The notes under the pieces are model-generated. The model had not been told where the DNA came from. It saw nothing but the letters and a program-made list of their open reading frames with translations, and made no database searches. A DNA stretch of 13,386 nucleotides from Spirogloea muscicola (Eukaryota; Streptophyta; Zygnematophyceae; Spirogloeales; Spirogloeaceae): positions 256,087-269,472 of the forward strand of contig WELB01000103.1 in assembly GCA_009602725.1 (NCBI GenBank). The letters are read 5' to 3'. The position numbers were made by a program, and so were the translations under genes. Below are positions 1 to 11,200 of the stretch, in pieces. Each line of letters begins with the position of its first letter. Positions within the stretch are counted from its first letter, which is position 1.

Positions 1-2860
<2,860 letters not shown>

Positions 2861-2984
2861 CAACCCTTATATATTTTGTATCATCAATTAAGCCTGACAT
2901 CTTGGGTCCGAATTATGTGCGCGTGTTTTTGCGCGTCAATGTGGCCCCACCCGTGCGCAGAAGCTTGTGAGAAGAGCGGCGGAC

Positions 2985-3008
2985 TGAGGGCCACAGTGAG
3001 GGCCACAG
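2985..3008. repeat. two tandem 12-bp copies of TGAGGGCCACAG
   Basis: Two exact, adjacent copies lie at 2985-2996 and 2997-3008. No role is evident; simple slippage duplication is the likely origin. Confidence 0.7.
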
Positions 3009-3068
3009 ACAGCCCAGTAAATATGCATGGCTTCTGACGACTCCCTCTGCTGCCGAGGGCGTGCTGGG

Positions 3069-3094
3069 AGCAGGTCGAGCTTTCTCGACCTGCT
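3069..3094. repeat. perfect 11-bp inverted repeat (hairpin)
   Basis: AGCAGGTCGAG at 3069-3079 pairs perfectly with CTCGACCTGCT at 3084-3094 around a 4-base loop (CTTT). It lies about 210 bp after the stop of the upstream gene and 255 bp before the FO synthase start, so it could sit in a 3' UTR or a promoter. It is not a bacterial terminator (no following T run, eukaryotic context). Confidence 0.75.
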
Positions 3095-3227
3095 GGAGCC
3101 ATGGCCGGCAGTGGCGGGTTGGCAGACAGCAGAGGCAAGAGGCTAAGGCGGGCAGCGGCAGCCTGTGCAGGTGTTGAAGTCAGGAATCAGTGCAGTATTC
3201 AGGGGGCCGGTTCTCCTAAGGTCCATT

Positions 3228-3245
3228 ACTAATCATCACTAATCA
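3228..3245. promoter_or_regulatory. paired ACTAATCA boxes upstream of FO synthase
   Basis: Two exact ACTAATCA octamers start at 3228 and 3238, exactly 10 bp apart (one helical turn), in the most AT-rich part of the intergenic region and about 105 bp before the predicted ATG. Helically phased direct repeats are typical of transcription-factor sites; the factor is unknown and the role is inferred. Confidence 0.35.
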
Positions 3246-3348
3246 CAAATAAACACTCTATTTTCTAAAGTTGGGGTTTGGGCGGTGGAGACACGTGGCA
3301 CCGTCGGAGGGCCCCTGTGTGCCACTCCGCCTGCAGCTTGCCGTGGCC

Positions 3349-3435
3349 ATGGCGGCCGCCGCCCCGCCGCCGCCAGCGCCGGCGCCGGCGCCGGCCTCTT
3401 TTTTTTTTTTTTTTTTTTTTTTTTNAGCGCGTCGC

Positions 3436-3470
<35 letters not shown>

Positions 3471-3601
3471 TCGGGGAGATCCCCAGCGAGGCGGACCTGC
3501 GCCTGGTCGGGCGTGGCGCGCCGCTGCAGGCCCTGGTGGCGGCGGCCGGCGTTGTTCGGGACCAGCGGCCGGACGCCGGCCTCGTCACCTTCTCGCCCAA
3601 G
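3349..3601 (+). other. FO synthase exon 1 (N-terminus, interrupted by gap)
   Basis: ATG 3349 opens an Ala/Pro repeat that runs into the T run at 3399. After the N at 3425 the correct reading frame is different: it starts with an 11-Gly run (GGC/GGT, 3437-3469), then [10 protein letters not shown], and ends in GLVTFSPK, which joins directly to VFIPLTRLC of exon 2. The donor is AAG|GTGCCG at 3602. The two halves are out of frame as written, so the gap length must be wrong. Ala/Pro-rich N-termini are common in algal organelle-targeted proteins, but targeting cannot be judged from this fragment. Confidence 0.7.
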
Positions 3602-6600
3602 GTGCCGGCCGTGGCGGCGCCTGAGCCCTCTTGCCAGCGCCAGCGTCGTCGCTGCGCCGAGTGCCAGTGCCTCGATCGGCGCTACCTGGCCCGCTGTCTT
3701 CACTGCAATCAAGACACACCCACTGTCAGAAGCTCAAGTTAGCCAATGATTCACACGTTGGAGTGCATGCATTGACATTAGATCATGTAATTAAAGGAAC
3801 TGACTTTGTAAGCTTGGGTGCTGCTCCCTCAGGTCTTCATTCCATTGACGCGGCTGTGCCGCGATACCTGCGGCTACTGCACATTCGCTACGGGGCCCCG
3901 TCCAGGCCAGCGCGCGTACATGACGATCGCGGAGGTCCTGGCGGTAGCCAAGGCCGGCGCCGCCGCGGGCTGTACCGAAGCCCTCTTCACTCTTGGTGAC
4001 AAGCCGGAGCTGCGTTACCCCCAGACCAGGCAGGAGGCAAGTCTCAAATCTCGCAAACCCTGACTTACCACAACCCCAACCCAAATGCTTAGCACGCTCA
4101 CTTTGCAGACGCTGCCTCTGTCGATGTGCGCCGGACTACGCTTCACAAACAGGAGCATCAGGCGCGAATGCCATGCAACAGGGGAGCTGACAGCTTGTCT
4201 GACCGGGAAGATCAACGGCTGGAGCCCCTGAAGAGAAATGTGCAGAAACGAAACCCCTGAGCAAGCTGTGGCCCTTGCTTGGCCAGCTGGCTGCCCTGGG
4301 CCACTCGACTACGCTGGGGTATGTGTCGGAGGCCGCGACAGCTGTGCTGCAGGAGACCGGGTTGCTGCCCCACGTTAATGCTGGAGTCATGTCCAGGTAA
4401 TGCCACCAGTTACCTGCTATGAGCACCCTCTGGCAAGTGCTGGAAAGCGTCCAGCTGAGGTTTGATGTACTCTGCACTGAGTCCGCTGTCAAGCTCCTGC
4501 TTGAATCAAGACTTCATTCCTCTGATGCTGCAACCTCTAGCCCTGACAATGGGAAGACTGGGGTAGGGACGCAGTGGAGGAAGTAGAACTGCACCTGCCA
4601 AGCCATGACGAGTCCCCTCTCTGATGCCGTGTGGTGTGTGACAGAGCCGAGGTCGCTATGCTGCGCAAGGTGTCAGCATCTCAGGGCCTCATGCTGGAGT
4701 CCTCTGCGCCCAGCCTTACAGCCCCAGGGGGGCCGCATCACCAGTGCCCTGACAAAGCTCCCTTGGCGAGGATGGCAACGATCGCAGCTGCTGGTACAGC
4801 CTCTCGAGTTGGAGTGTGCTGAGTGCTGCTGTTGCACAGACATCACTTTGTGGATGCATGACTGAAACTGGGTACCTGAGAACATTTCTGCCTCTACTCC
4901 TGTAGGGAAGGAGCGAGTCCCCTTCACGTCTGGGCTCCTCATTGGCATTGGTGAATCAAGGGAGGACAGGATGACCGACTTGTTGGCCCTGCGAGAGTTG
5001 CACCTCAGACACGGCCACATCCAAGAGCTCATCATACAAAACTTCCGAGCGAAAAAGGGGACGTTGATGGAGGCAGCGATTGAGCCGTCCTTAGAAGAGC
5101 TTCAGTGGACACTTGCCATGGCTCGCCTTACTTTTGGCCCGCGTATGAGCATACAGGCTCCTCCAAATCTCACCCCTCTTGCGTAAGATGCTTCCTGACT
5201 CCTTCTGTCCATGACCTGATTACGATTGTCCGTGATCTCGCATCCTTTCACATGCATGTCTTTGAGAGGAAGTGTTGTGCATCTGCCAGATACTGCAGTC
5301 AAGCATGGTTCCTGATGCATCATAACCAGCTAGTGAGGTGAGTTGCCCACGAGAGCAATATGAGCTTGTCCACGTAAGCTCGCACCATATGCATGTGCAG
5401 GTCAGGGTCGACATCTCAAAATTGCGAGTGGGGAGCATTGCTAGCTGCGGGCATGAATGACTTCGGCGGCATCTCGCCGCTCACAAAGGACTGGGTGAAT
5501 CCAGAGGTCAGTTATTGATGAAGACCTTACCATGAGCATGGTGTTTTTGCAATGACCTGTCAAAGGCTTTCAGAAATTCTCCCCCCCGGCCCCCCCCCTT
5601 CCCAACCACCCACCAAGGCTTATGGGTTGAGGGTGCGGAGAGCTGCCTGGCTTGAGTCAGGTCACAGATGTCAATGCGCAAGTTGGCAAACTCTCCGTCA
5701 TAGCAGTCGAGTCACAGGTCTTATGGCAGGCTGCTCTAGCTATATCTCCGCCAAACTGTCTCCAGAAAACTGCCTCTGCGAGTCCCAAGTAAATCACGGG
5801 AACATGATTATTGTCAAACTCACGCCTTGACCGTGTTCAGGCACCCTGGCCACATCTGAACACACTGGCCGACTATGTAGCTGGTATTGGAAAGATCCTG
5901 ACACCAAGGCTACCAATCTATCCAAGCTTTGTTGAGAAGCAAAAGGAGTGGCTGGTAACCTCTCAGTCAGATGCTCTTGCATAGTTGCATAAACCTACAC
6001 ACCCTACAGGAGAATGTAGCGCTTTAACTTGTCTGACTCAGTATATAGAGATGTAACCTCAGAATCTCGGATCCAGTACTCAAGCTTTGGGATCTAGGGC
6101 TTCGAATGACAAGTCTAGGGTCACCATCCAGTAGTGAGCTGACATTGTTCTTCTTGCTCTCAGGACCCTGAGGTCGCTCGCAAAGTCCACTTTCATGCAG
6201 ATTCGTGGGGCTATGCCAGAGGAGAGAACTGGTCACCAGGGCTGGCGATGCGGACTCCCTCACTACAGAAGCACCTCATGCAGGGCTCCACAAGGAATTT
6301 CTTGCAGACGCTGCATGTGGATGAGGACATGGATGTGCCCTTGTTGCCAGAGGCGTTGGCGAGTTCTGCTTTCACTGTGCAGCTCCAGGCTGATGGGACC
6401 CTGTCTGGATGTCAGGATCATGGAGGTGAGTACTTCAGTTCGCAAAACAGGATTGGCACATTACTTTGCTTATGATAAACTTGCCCTTGGGCTGCCAAGC
6501 TCCTATCAGTTCTGCTGCTTCATGCTCTGCCAGGATAGAGGTGTACAGATTGCAGTATTTGTAGGCATCATTTGTAGTCCAGATTCCCATGCAGTCCACA

Positions 6601-9600
6601 CATTGGCAAGCTTGCAGGACCACAAGCTTCTCCTGCCGTTGCTGACGTACTTAGGAGAACAGAGGAAGGGCAGGAGCTCGATGAGGTTAGCACACAGCTC
6701 AGTTGACACGTGAAGGCAGTGGGAAGGTCCAGCACTGCATCACTTCCTTGGTTCACATTCCCAAGTCTGTATGTAAGGTGGCATAGGGTACCTACTTTTA
6801 TTCAAGCATGCCTGATGTTGTACATTATAGGAGGATATAACCAGCTTATTTCGAGCGCGTGGAGGTGACTTCAGGGCTGTATGCCTAGCTGCAGATGCTT
6901 TACGAACGCGAGTCAACGGAGATGAGGTCAGTACTTTAGCACACTCAGAACAGGTCTTGCTCGTCATACATGAGCTGCATTACTCATCTTGACGTCATAC
7001 ACCTCAAGTAGCCGAGTAATGACATGGTGATGGTACAGTAATAGTACATGCTTCAATGGTCAAATCGTTGGGCCTATGAGCTGAAGGCTATCCCTTACAG
7101 TAGGTGATTTCTTGCCAGCCCTTGCTGAGTCTACCCGCGACAGTTTTGCTGGTGATCCAATCCTGGAGCTAGATGGCAGTAGCTCGTGTCCAGTCCAGGA
7201 GCTGGGGTCAATTGGACTAGTAGATAATCTGGAAGCCCAATGAAGCTGGGCATCCCGGTCTGCCCCTCTGCTGTATCGTGGTCAGTGCGGTGCTTAGAGT
7301 CTGGGAGACGTCTGCTTGCTGACAGTATCTATAACTGTAGGAAGATGGGTAGCTCTATTAGCGGCAGCTCTGAGCACCACATTCTTGAAGACACATTGAC
7401 AGCTCGATGAGTCTGCAGCATCATGGGGTCTGACAGGTGGCTACTTTACGTTAAAATGTCCAGTTCTCCTGAGTTCCCCTGAAATTCTGCGTTGCGGCTA
7501 CTTCCCTACAAGTCAGAACCACTATCAGACGCGTTGCAGGCTCAGTGGATAGACATAAATAGACTTGTCTGGAGCAGGCGAGGAGTTGCTGTTTGCACAT
7601 AAGACTTCTGTTGCAGGCCCTGCTGTTCATGTACATGCTGGGCAAGCAAGACATCATATTCTGATGCGTCCACATATTCACTGGCGGAGAAAGAAAGGCC
7701 AAAGGGGCCCACAATCCCTCTTCGCTAAACTTCTATTGATTCCCTCCTCATTACCTCATTGACCATTCATTTTGGAGCTGAGAATCTCATCCCGCTTGTC
7801 TTGCTGACCAGGTGACTTATGTTGTCAACCGCAACATCAACTACACAAATATTTGTACCTACCGGTGCCAGTTCTGTGCATTCAGGTATAGATAACCAAT
7901 ACATCTTCGTTTTGGAGAAACATCCCTTCTTTGTCTTCAGTAGTGACAGACATTGCTTGACTCTCATATCCATGAAGATCGAGAAGGCTGCTAGTAAGTT
8001 CCCCTGCTTATCGCAATAGGTGAGCCTCTCTAAATGTGTGTGTGTGTGTGTTTCTTGATTTGAGCATGTTCACTAACCTGCAATTTGAGTCATGTATGCA
8101 GCAAAGGAAGTATGAGTGACAGCCTGCGAGGTTTACCTTACCTGTAAGATTCATACGCCTCCAGCTAGATCATGGATTGCCTACTGGCACAACTAAGACT
8201 TTGACTTAGGACCTTCCGTTGAACTCACGCAATGGCCTCAAAGCAGTCCGCTCAGGCCCGCTGCAACATCATATAACGTTTTGATGATTGACAAGGAGGT
8301 CGTAGTAAAACTGTTGCTAATGACATGCCCAGTGACGCGGCAGGCTGCCCATGGAGGAGATCAGCAGGAGGGCGGCTGAGGCGTGGGAAAGAGGGGCCAC
8401 AGAAGTCTGCATGCAGGTGAATGACCATCGTTGTAGTGTTTCTTGGTGGAGCATTGAGAATCAGGCTTTGGGGCTTTGTGATTTGGGGTTGAGGTCAGGT
8501 GACAGGATGTCTGACCTCTGGAGACCTTCTGATGGGGTGTTAACTTTGAGGGCTGCCTTCTATCCTGCCACGTTTGGCAGGACATGGGAGCGGTAGTTAA
8601 GGGGAGTCTTCCATCTCTGTTGACTATCTGATCAAGCCAGAGCCTCAGAGAGGTCATTATTACTGTTTTGCATGCGTTTGCATGCATATGCCGACAAGGC
8701 TTTTGACTTCTGCAGGGAGGCATCCATCCAAGCTTTTCGGGTCGGACGTATCTGGAGATCCTCCGGACTGTGAAGGAGGCTGTTCCTGACATTCACGTTC
8801 ATGCCTTCTCGCCTCTGGAAGTTCATCATGGTGCGGAGACACTAAAAGTCAGGTGCAACTTATTCTTGTCGGTCCAACTTACTCTGGTTACTTGCAGCCT
8901 GTAGACAGGCAGGATACACAAAGGGAAAGGGCATCACAGAATCTTTGCCATGTCCCACATAAGAGTAGCATCTGATCACTGCAGACACTATATCCATGAC
9001 TGGACTTAGTATGAGTGTGAGGGTTTGTGCTTCTGAAGAATTTGTCTCTTCTAGTAGACCTGTCTCCTCCTGTGGCCTCGGCTGAGTGTTTAGCAGTAGG
9101 AGTTGATGACATGTCTCACAGCGTGGCGAAATTTCTGAGGCAACTGAAGGATGCTGGCCTCGGATCCCTTCCTGGAACAGCAGCTGAGGTACAGGCTGAG
9201 CTCATGGGCTCGTAACATTTGCAGCTTTGGCAGACAATATTAGTCCTACTGAACAATTTGTGTCAACAGTGAAGAGGGCTGTCATTGTTTGTGAAGGACA
9301 ATCTGAACCTATGTTCACCATTGTGAAGGACAATATGAACCTACAATCATCGGCAACAGTGAAGAGGCTGTCATGGATGTGAAGCACAAAACACAACCTG
9401 AACCTGCATACTCTTGCATCAGGTGCTGCATGATGATGTTCGTCAAGAGCTGTGCCCTGACAAGCTCAACACTCAAGAGTGGCTCCAGGTGAGGCAAAGC
9501 TGCACAGTCGAACTCGATTTTATAATCCACCAAAGACTTCGCTCATACAGCAATCCTGTCATCAAGTGACATAGTTACCTGTGGGCGTCGTCTGTATGTG

Positions 9601-11200
9601 ACAGATCGGCTAGCACTGCAGCAGGTGCAGTTGCCTGAGTGATGGATTCTAACTTTGGGTTGCCTTGATGTGAACACTGCTTGCCCTGAAGGTAATGGAG
9701 ACTGCCCATCACGTTGGGCTGAAGACCACATCTACCATCATGTTTGGCCATCTGGAAAATCCTCGTCACTGGTAAGTAGTGTTGCTGAGGTGGAAGATGG
9801 ATTCAAGAGTTGTACCCACATCTCACCTTGTGGTTGATTACGTCAGTGCCTCATGCCAGGGTGGCCTACCACTGGGTTGTCTGTTGCATTCTATCACCAT
9901 CATCTTACATGGTCTGTGTGTCTCGTCAGGGCGGCCCATCTAGCCCAGGTCAGGAGGCTACAAGCGAGAACAGGCGGCTTCACTGAGTTTGTGCCTCTCC
10001 CCTTTGTACACATGCAGGCAGGTCCCATACCACCTCACTGCTGCCATCTGAACATGGCTTCATCTCTCAAAGTCGGAAACTTCACAATACTCATATCTGT
10101 GATTTACTTGAGAGATTCCGAAGCAGATGCACATCATCAGCCTTGCATGCCTCGGGATAGTGTGAATCTAGAGGGAGTAGAGCAACCTGTACATATGAGA
10201 GAGCAGACTGTAGCCATGGCAGAGAGAAGCTGAGGGGCTTTCAAAGCAGACAACGTCACTTACTGCTAAACTCTATCATTGTCGTATGACAGCCCTTGAG
10301 AGGAACTGACTGTGAGCCTTGCTGATGACAGGCCCCTGTCTTCATCAAGGGCAAGGCTCGAAGGGGCCCCACGTTTCGGGAGAGTGTCCTGATGCACGCA
10401 GTCGCTCGCATCCTGCTCCATCCGCATATCACCAATATTCAGGTCGGATTTAGTATCCAATTCGTTCCACTCGGCACACTAGAGGAACTCTGTGTCAGGC
10501 AACGAAAGGTAGAGACTGTAGCTGGTCGACCTTATAGACTGTGTCAGAGCATCCATCGACTGTGTCAGAGTATCCATTGCACGAGTTGATAGGGCCACTT
10601 TGACAAAGTTTTCAAGTCCTGGGCTAAGCATTGGCAACAATAGCTGTTCCTTATTGAGCTTCTCTTCTCTCCAGGCATCATGGGTGAAGATGGGCCCTGG
10701 TGGAGCGGCGGCGCTGCTGGCCACTGGTTGCAATGATATGGGTGGCTCTCTCATGAACGAGTCCATCACACGAGCAGCAGGAGCCTTGCACGGTGAGTCC
10801 AATCTGTCTGAGGTAGTCGCATGCATGCTCTCACAAGAGAAAGCAGCAGCAAGCTTTAGCAACGAGTGCTTGAGCAGCTTGCAGGAGTGCTGCTGGTCAG
10901 ACATGTTATCAACGTACTGTCAGATGGTTGACGAGTTGCCGGGCGTTGGCTCTCAATTGCCATGATTTGTCAACTACAAGAGTGATGCATGGCGTGCACG
11001 GCTGGCGAGCTCGACTGACAAAAGAGCTATACTCTCCAGGGGAGGAGCTGTGCCCAGTGGCCATGGAGGAGCTCATTCGAGGTGTGGGCCGGATACCTGT
11101 ACAACGGTCGACAACATATGGGAGGCCGCCTGAGTTGCAGGTGTTGAAGTCGTACAATGCACCAAAACTTGAATACCTTCAGGCAAGCAATCATTGTTAA
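3349..11200 (+). CDS. FO synthase, bifunctional CofG-CofH (7,8-didemethyl-8-hydroxy-5-deazariboflavin synthase), 21 exons
   Basis: The family condenses 5-amino-6-ribitylaminouracil with tyrosine (CofH half) and closes the ring to the deazaflavin FO (CofG half), using two radical-SAM [4Fe-4S] centres. Both centres are visible: CRDTCGYC in exon 2 (residues 67/71/74 counted after the exon 1 gap) and CTYRCQFC in exon 11 (535/539/542). Twenty introns were placed by phase and family fit. The exons after the gap sum to 2577 bp, exactly 858 codons plus TAA at 11198-11200, close to the usual FbiC length. The order is CofG first, CofH second, as in bacterial FbiC. The likely start is ATG 3349, in a good context (GCCATGG) followed by an Ala/Pro tract. 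In algae FO acts as a photolyase antenna. The gene is broken in exon 1 by a T run and an N, so the N-terminus is uncertain. The neighbours give no functional clue. Confidence 0.93.
3399..3425. other. assembly gap: 26 T plus one N inside exon 1
   Basis: Bases 3399-3424 are all T and base 3425 is N. The run lies between a GCC/CCG repeat and a GGC repeat within one coding exon. It would encode poly-Phe in the middle of an Ala/Pro/Gly-rich leader and shifts the frame from that of ATG 3349 to that of the conserved protein. This is best explained as a failed assembly join over GC-rich repeats, with an unknown length of real sequence missing. Confidence 0.85.
4037..4286 (+). other. GC-AG intron 2
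   Basis: Donor GAG|GCAAGT, acceptor TTGGCCAG|CTG, both phase 0. Splicing gives RYPQTRQE joined to [10 protein letters not shown], an ungapped fit to CofG proteins. A GT donor four bases downstream (4041) can be spliced in phase to an acceptor ending at 4245, but that adds an unconserved insertion of about 15 residues. GCAAGT is the known consensus of GC-AG introns in plants and algae. Confidence 0.75.
5507..5840 (+). other. FO synthase intron 6 (334 bp)
   Basis: Donor GAG|GTCAGT, acceptor GTTCAG, phase 0 on both sides. It contains a C-rich tract (5581-5598: seven C, two G, nine C) that may hinder sequencing. No gene or structured RNA was recognised inside. Confidence 0.85.
6164..6926 (+). 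other. FO synthase exons 8-10: linker between the CofG and CofH halves
   Basis: Exons are 6164-6425, 6618-6685 and 6831-6926. Exon 8 begins [17 protein letters not shown] and encodes about 87 residues of less conserved linker containing [13 protein letters not shown] and an acidic DEDMD segment. Exon 9 (68 bp) gives [17 protein letters not shown]. Exon 10 gives [20 protein letters not shown] and ends VNGDE, which is the start of the CofH core. Phases are 0 to 1 (8), 1 to 0 (9) and 0 to 0 (10). The linker probably carries no catalytic residues; its function is not known to me. Confidence 0.85.
6927..7811 (+). other. FO synthase intron 10 (885 bp, longest)
   Basis: Donor GAG|GTCAGT, acceptor GACCAG, phase 0. 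It is more than twice the length of any other intron in the gene and splits NGDE from [13 protein letters not shown], just before the CofH cluster motif. The flanking protein is contiguous in the family, so no hidden exon is needed. I looked for tRNA-like folds, C/D-box pairs and long open frames and saw nothing convincing. Open frames on either strand are under 90 residues and of random composition. Confidence 0.85.
8035..8050. repeat. (TG)8 microsatellite in intron 11
   Basis: Eight uninterrupted TG units lie inside the 7886-8101 intron of FO synthase. Likely length-variable; no other role is evident. Confidence 0.9.
9264..9410. repeat. degenerate nested direct repeats in intron 15
   Basis: CAACAGTGAAGAG, followed by a near-identical GCTGTCAT, occurs at 9264 and again at 9354 (90-bp spacing). 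GTGAAGGACAAT followed by (C/A)TGAACCTA occurs at 9291 and 9323 (32-bp spacing), and a further TGAACCTGCA is near 9400. The repeats fill most of the 9189-9422 intron, which suggests internal duplication within it. Confidence 0.7.
10018..10331 (+). other. GC-AG intron 18
   Basis: Donor CAG|GCAGGT, acceptor GATGACAG|GCC, phase 0. Splicing joins VPLPFVHMQ to [13 protein letters not shown], an ungapped match to the CofH family. The nearby GT at 10022 would leave phase 1, for which no AG acceptor with the required two-base start exists at exon 19. This makes it the better-supported of the two GC-AG introns in this gene. Confidence 0.8.
10537..10578. repeat. 21-bp tandem duplication in intron 19
   Basis: Two adjacent 21-bp copies (GACTGTGTCAGAG followed by CATCCATC or TATCCATT) lie at 10537-10557 and 10558-10578 and differ at two positions. 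They lie within the 10443-10674 intron. Recent slippage duplication is likely. Confidence 0.85.

Larger units (their letters stand above)
2861..3348. other. intergenic region: 3' end of the hypothetical gene and FO synthase promoter
   Basis: This 488-bp gap holds no convincing gene. It begins with an AT-rich stretch (about 2865-2890) that is probably 3' UTR of the upstream gene. It then holds a short tandem repeat (2985-3008), a perfect hairpin (3069-3094), and an AT-rich block (about 3221-3267) with two direct ACTAATCA boxes. Open frames crossing it are short and of poor composition. No canonical TATA box at a fixed distance from 3349 could be identified. Confidence 0.6.
3833..5954 (+). other. 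FO synthase exons 2-7: CofG radical-SAM domain
   Basis: Exons are 3833-4036, 4287-4396, 4645-4793, 4906-5182, 5401-5506 and 5841-5954. The SAM-binding cluster motif CX3CX2C lies at 3857-3880. Further CofG landmarks appear in order: [124 protein letters not shown] split by phase, and [13 protein letters not shown]. Each lies next to its expected neighbour once introns are removed. CofG performs the second step, closing the deazaflavin ring (release of ammonia). The 4036 donor is GC, not GT. Confidence 0.92.
7812..11200 (+). other. FO synthase exons 11-21: CofH radical-SAM domain
   Basis: Exons are 7812-7885, 8102-8143, 8344-8416, 8716-8852, 9122-9188, 9423-9488, 9692-9771, 9930-10017, 10332-10442, 10675-10792 and 11040-11200. 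The cluster cysteines CX3CX2C are encoded at 7854-7877. Landmarks in order: [164 protein letters not shown] and [13 protein letters not shown]. CofH joins the tyrosine-derived hydroxybenzyl group to the ribityl-uracil. Exon 14 was extended to 8852 because only that donor gives a phase that fits exon 15. Very small exons (42, 66, 67, 73, 74 bp) are a feature of this half. Confidence 0.93.

Noticed and set aside
3239-3749. Several open frames crossing the T run (poly-Phe or poly-Lys proteins)
   Set aside because: They exist only because of the T run and N. Only the frame after the N that ends in LVTFSPK matches the CofG family.
4041-4245. GT-AG alternative for FO synthase intron 2
   Set aside because: It is in phase but inserts about 15 unconserved residues between RQEA and LAALGH. 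The GC-AG alternative gives an ungapped family match.
6927-7811. Hidden gene, snoRNA or tRNA inside the long intron 10
   Set aside because: No paired C/D boxes with guide spacing, no tRNA cloverleaf and no frame with family-like sequence could be seen by eye.
8848-9121. Donor GTCAGG at 8848 after exon 14
   Set aside because: It would end exon 14 in phase 0, but no AG near exon 15 supports a phase 0 start in the conserved frame. The donor at 8853 joins in phase 2 and gives [13 protein letters not shown].
3168-11153. Shared stretch GCAGGTGTTGAAGTC near 3168 and 11139
   Set aside because: A single short match between an intergenic site and a coding exon with no flanking similarity is best taken as chance.
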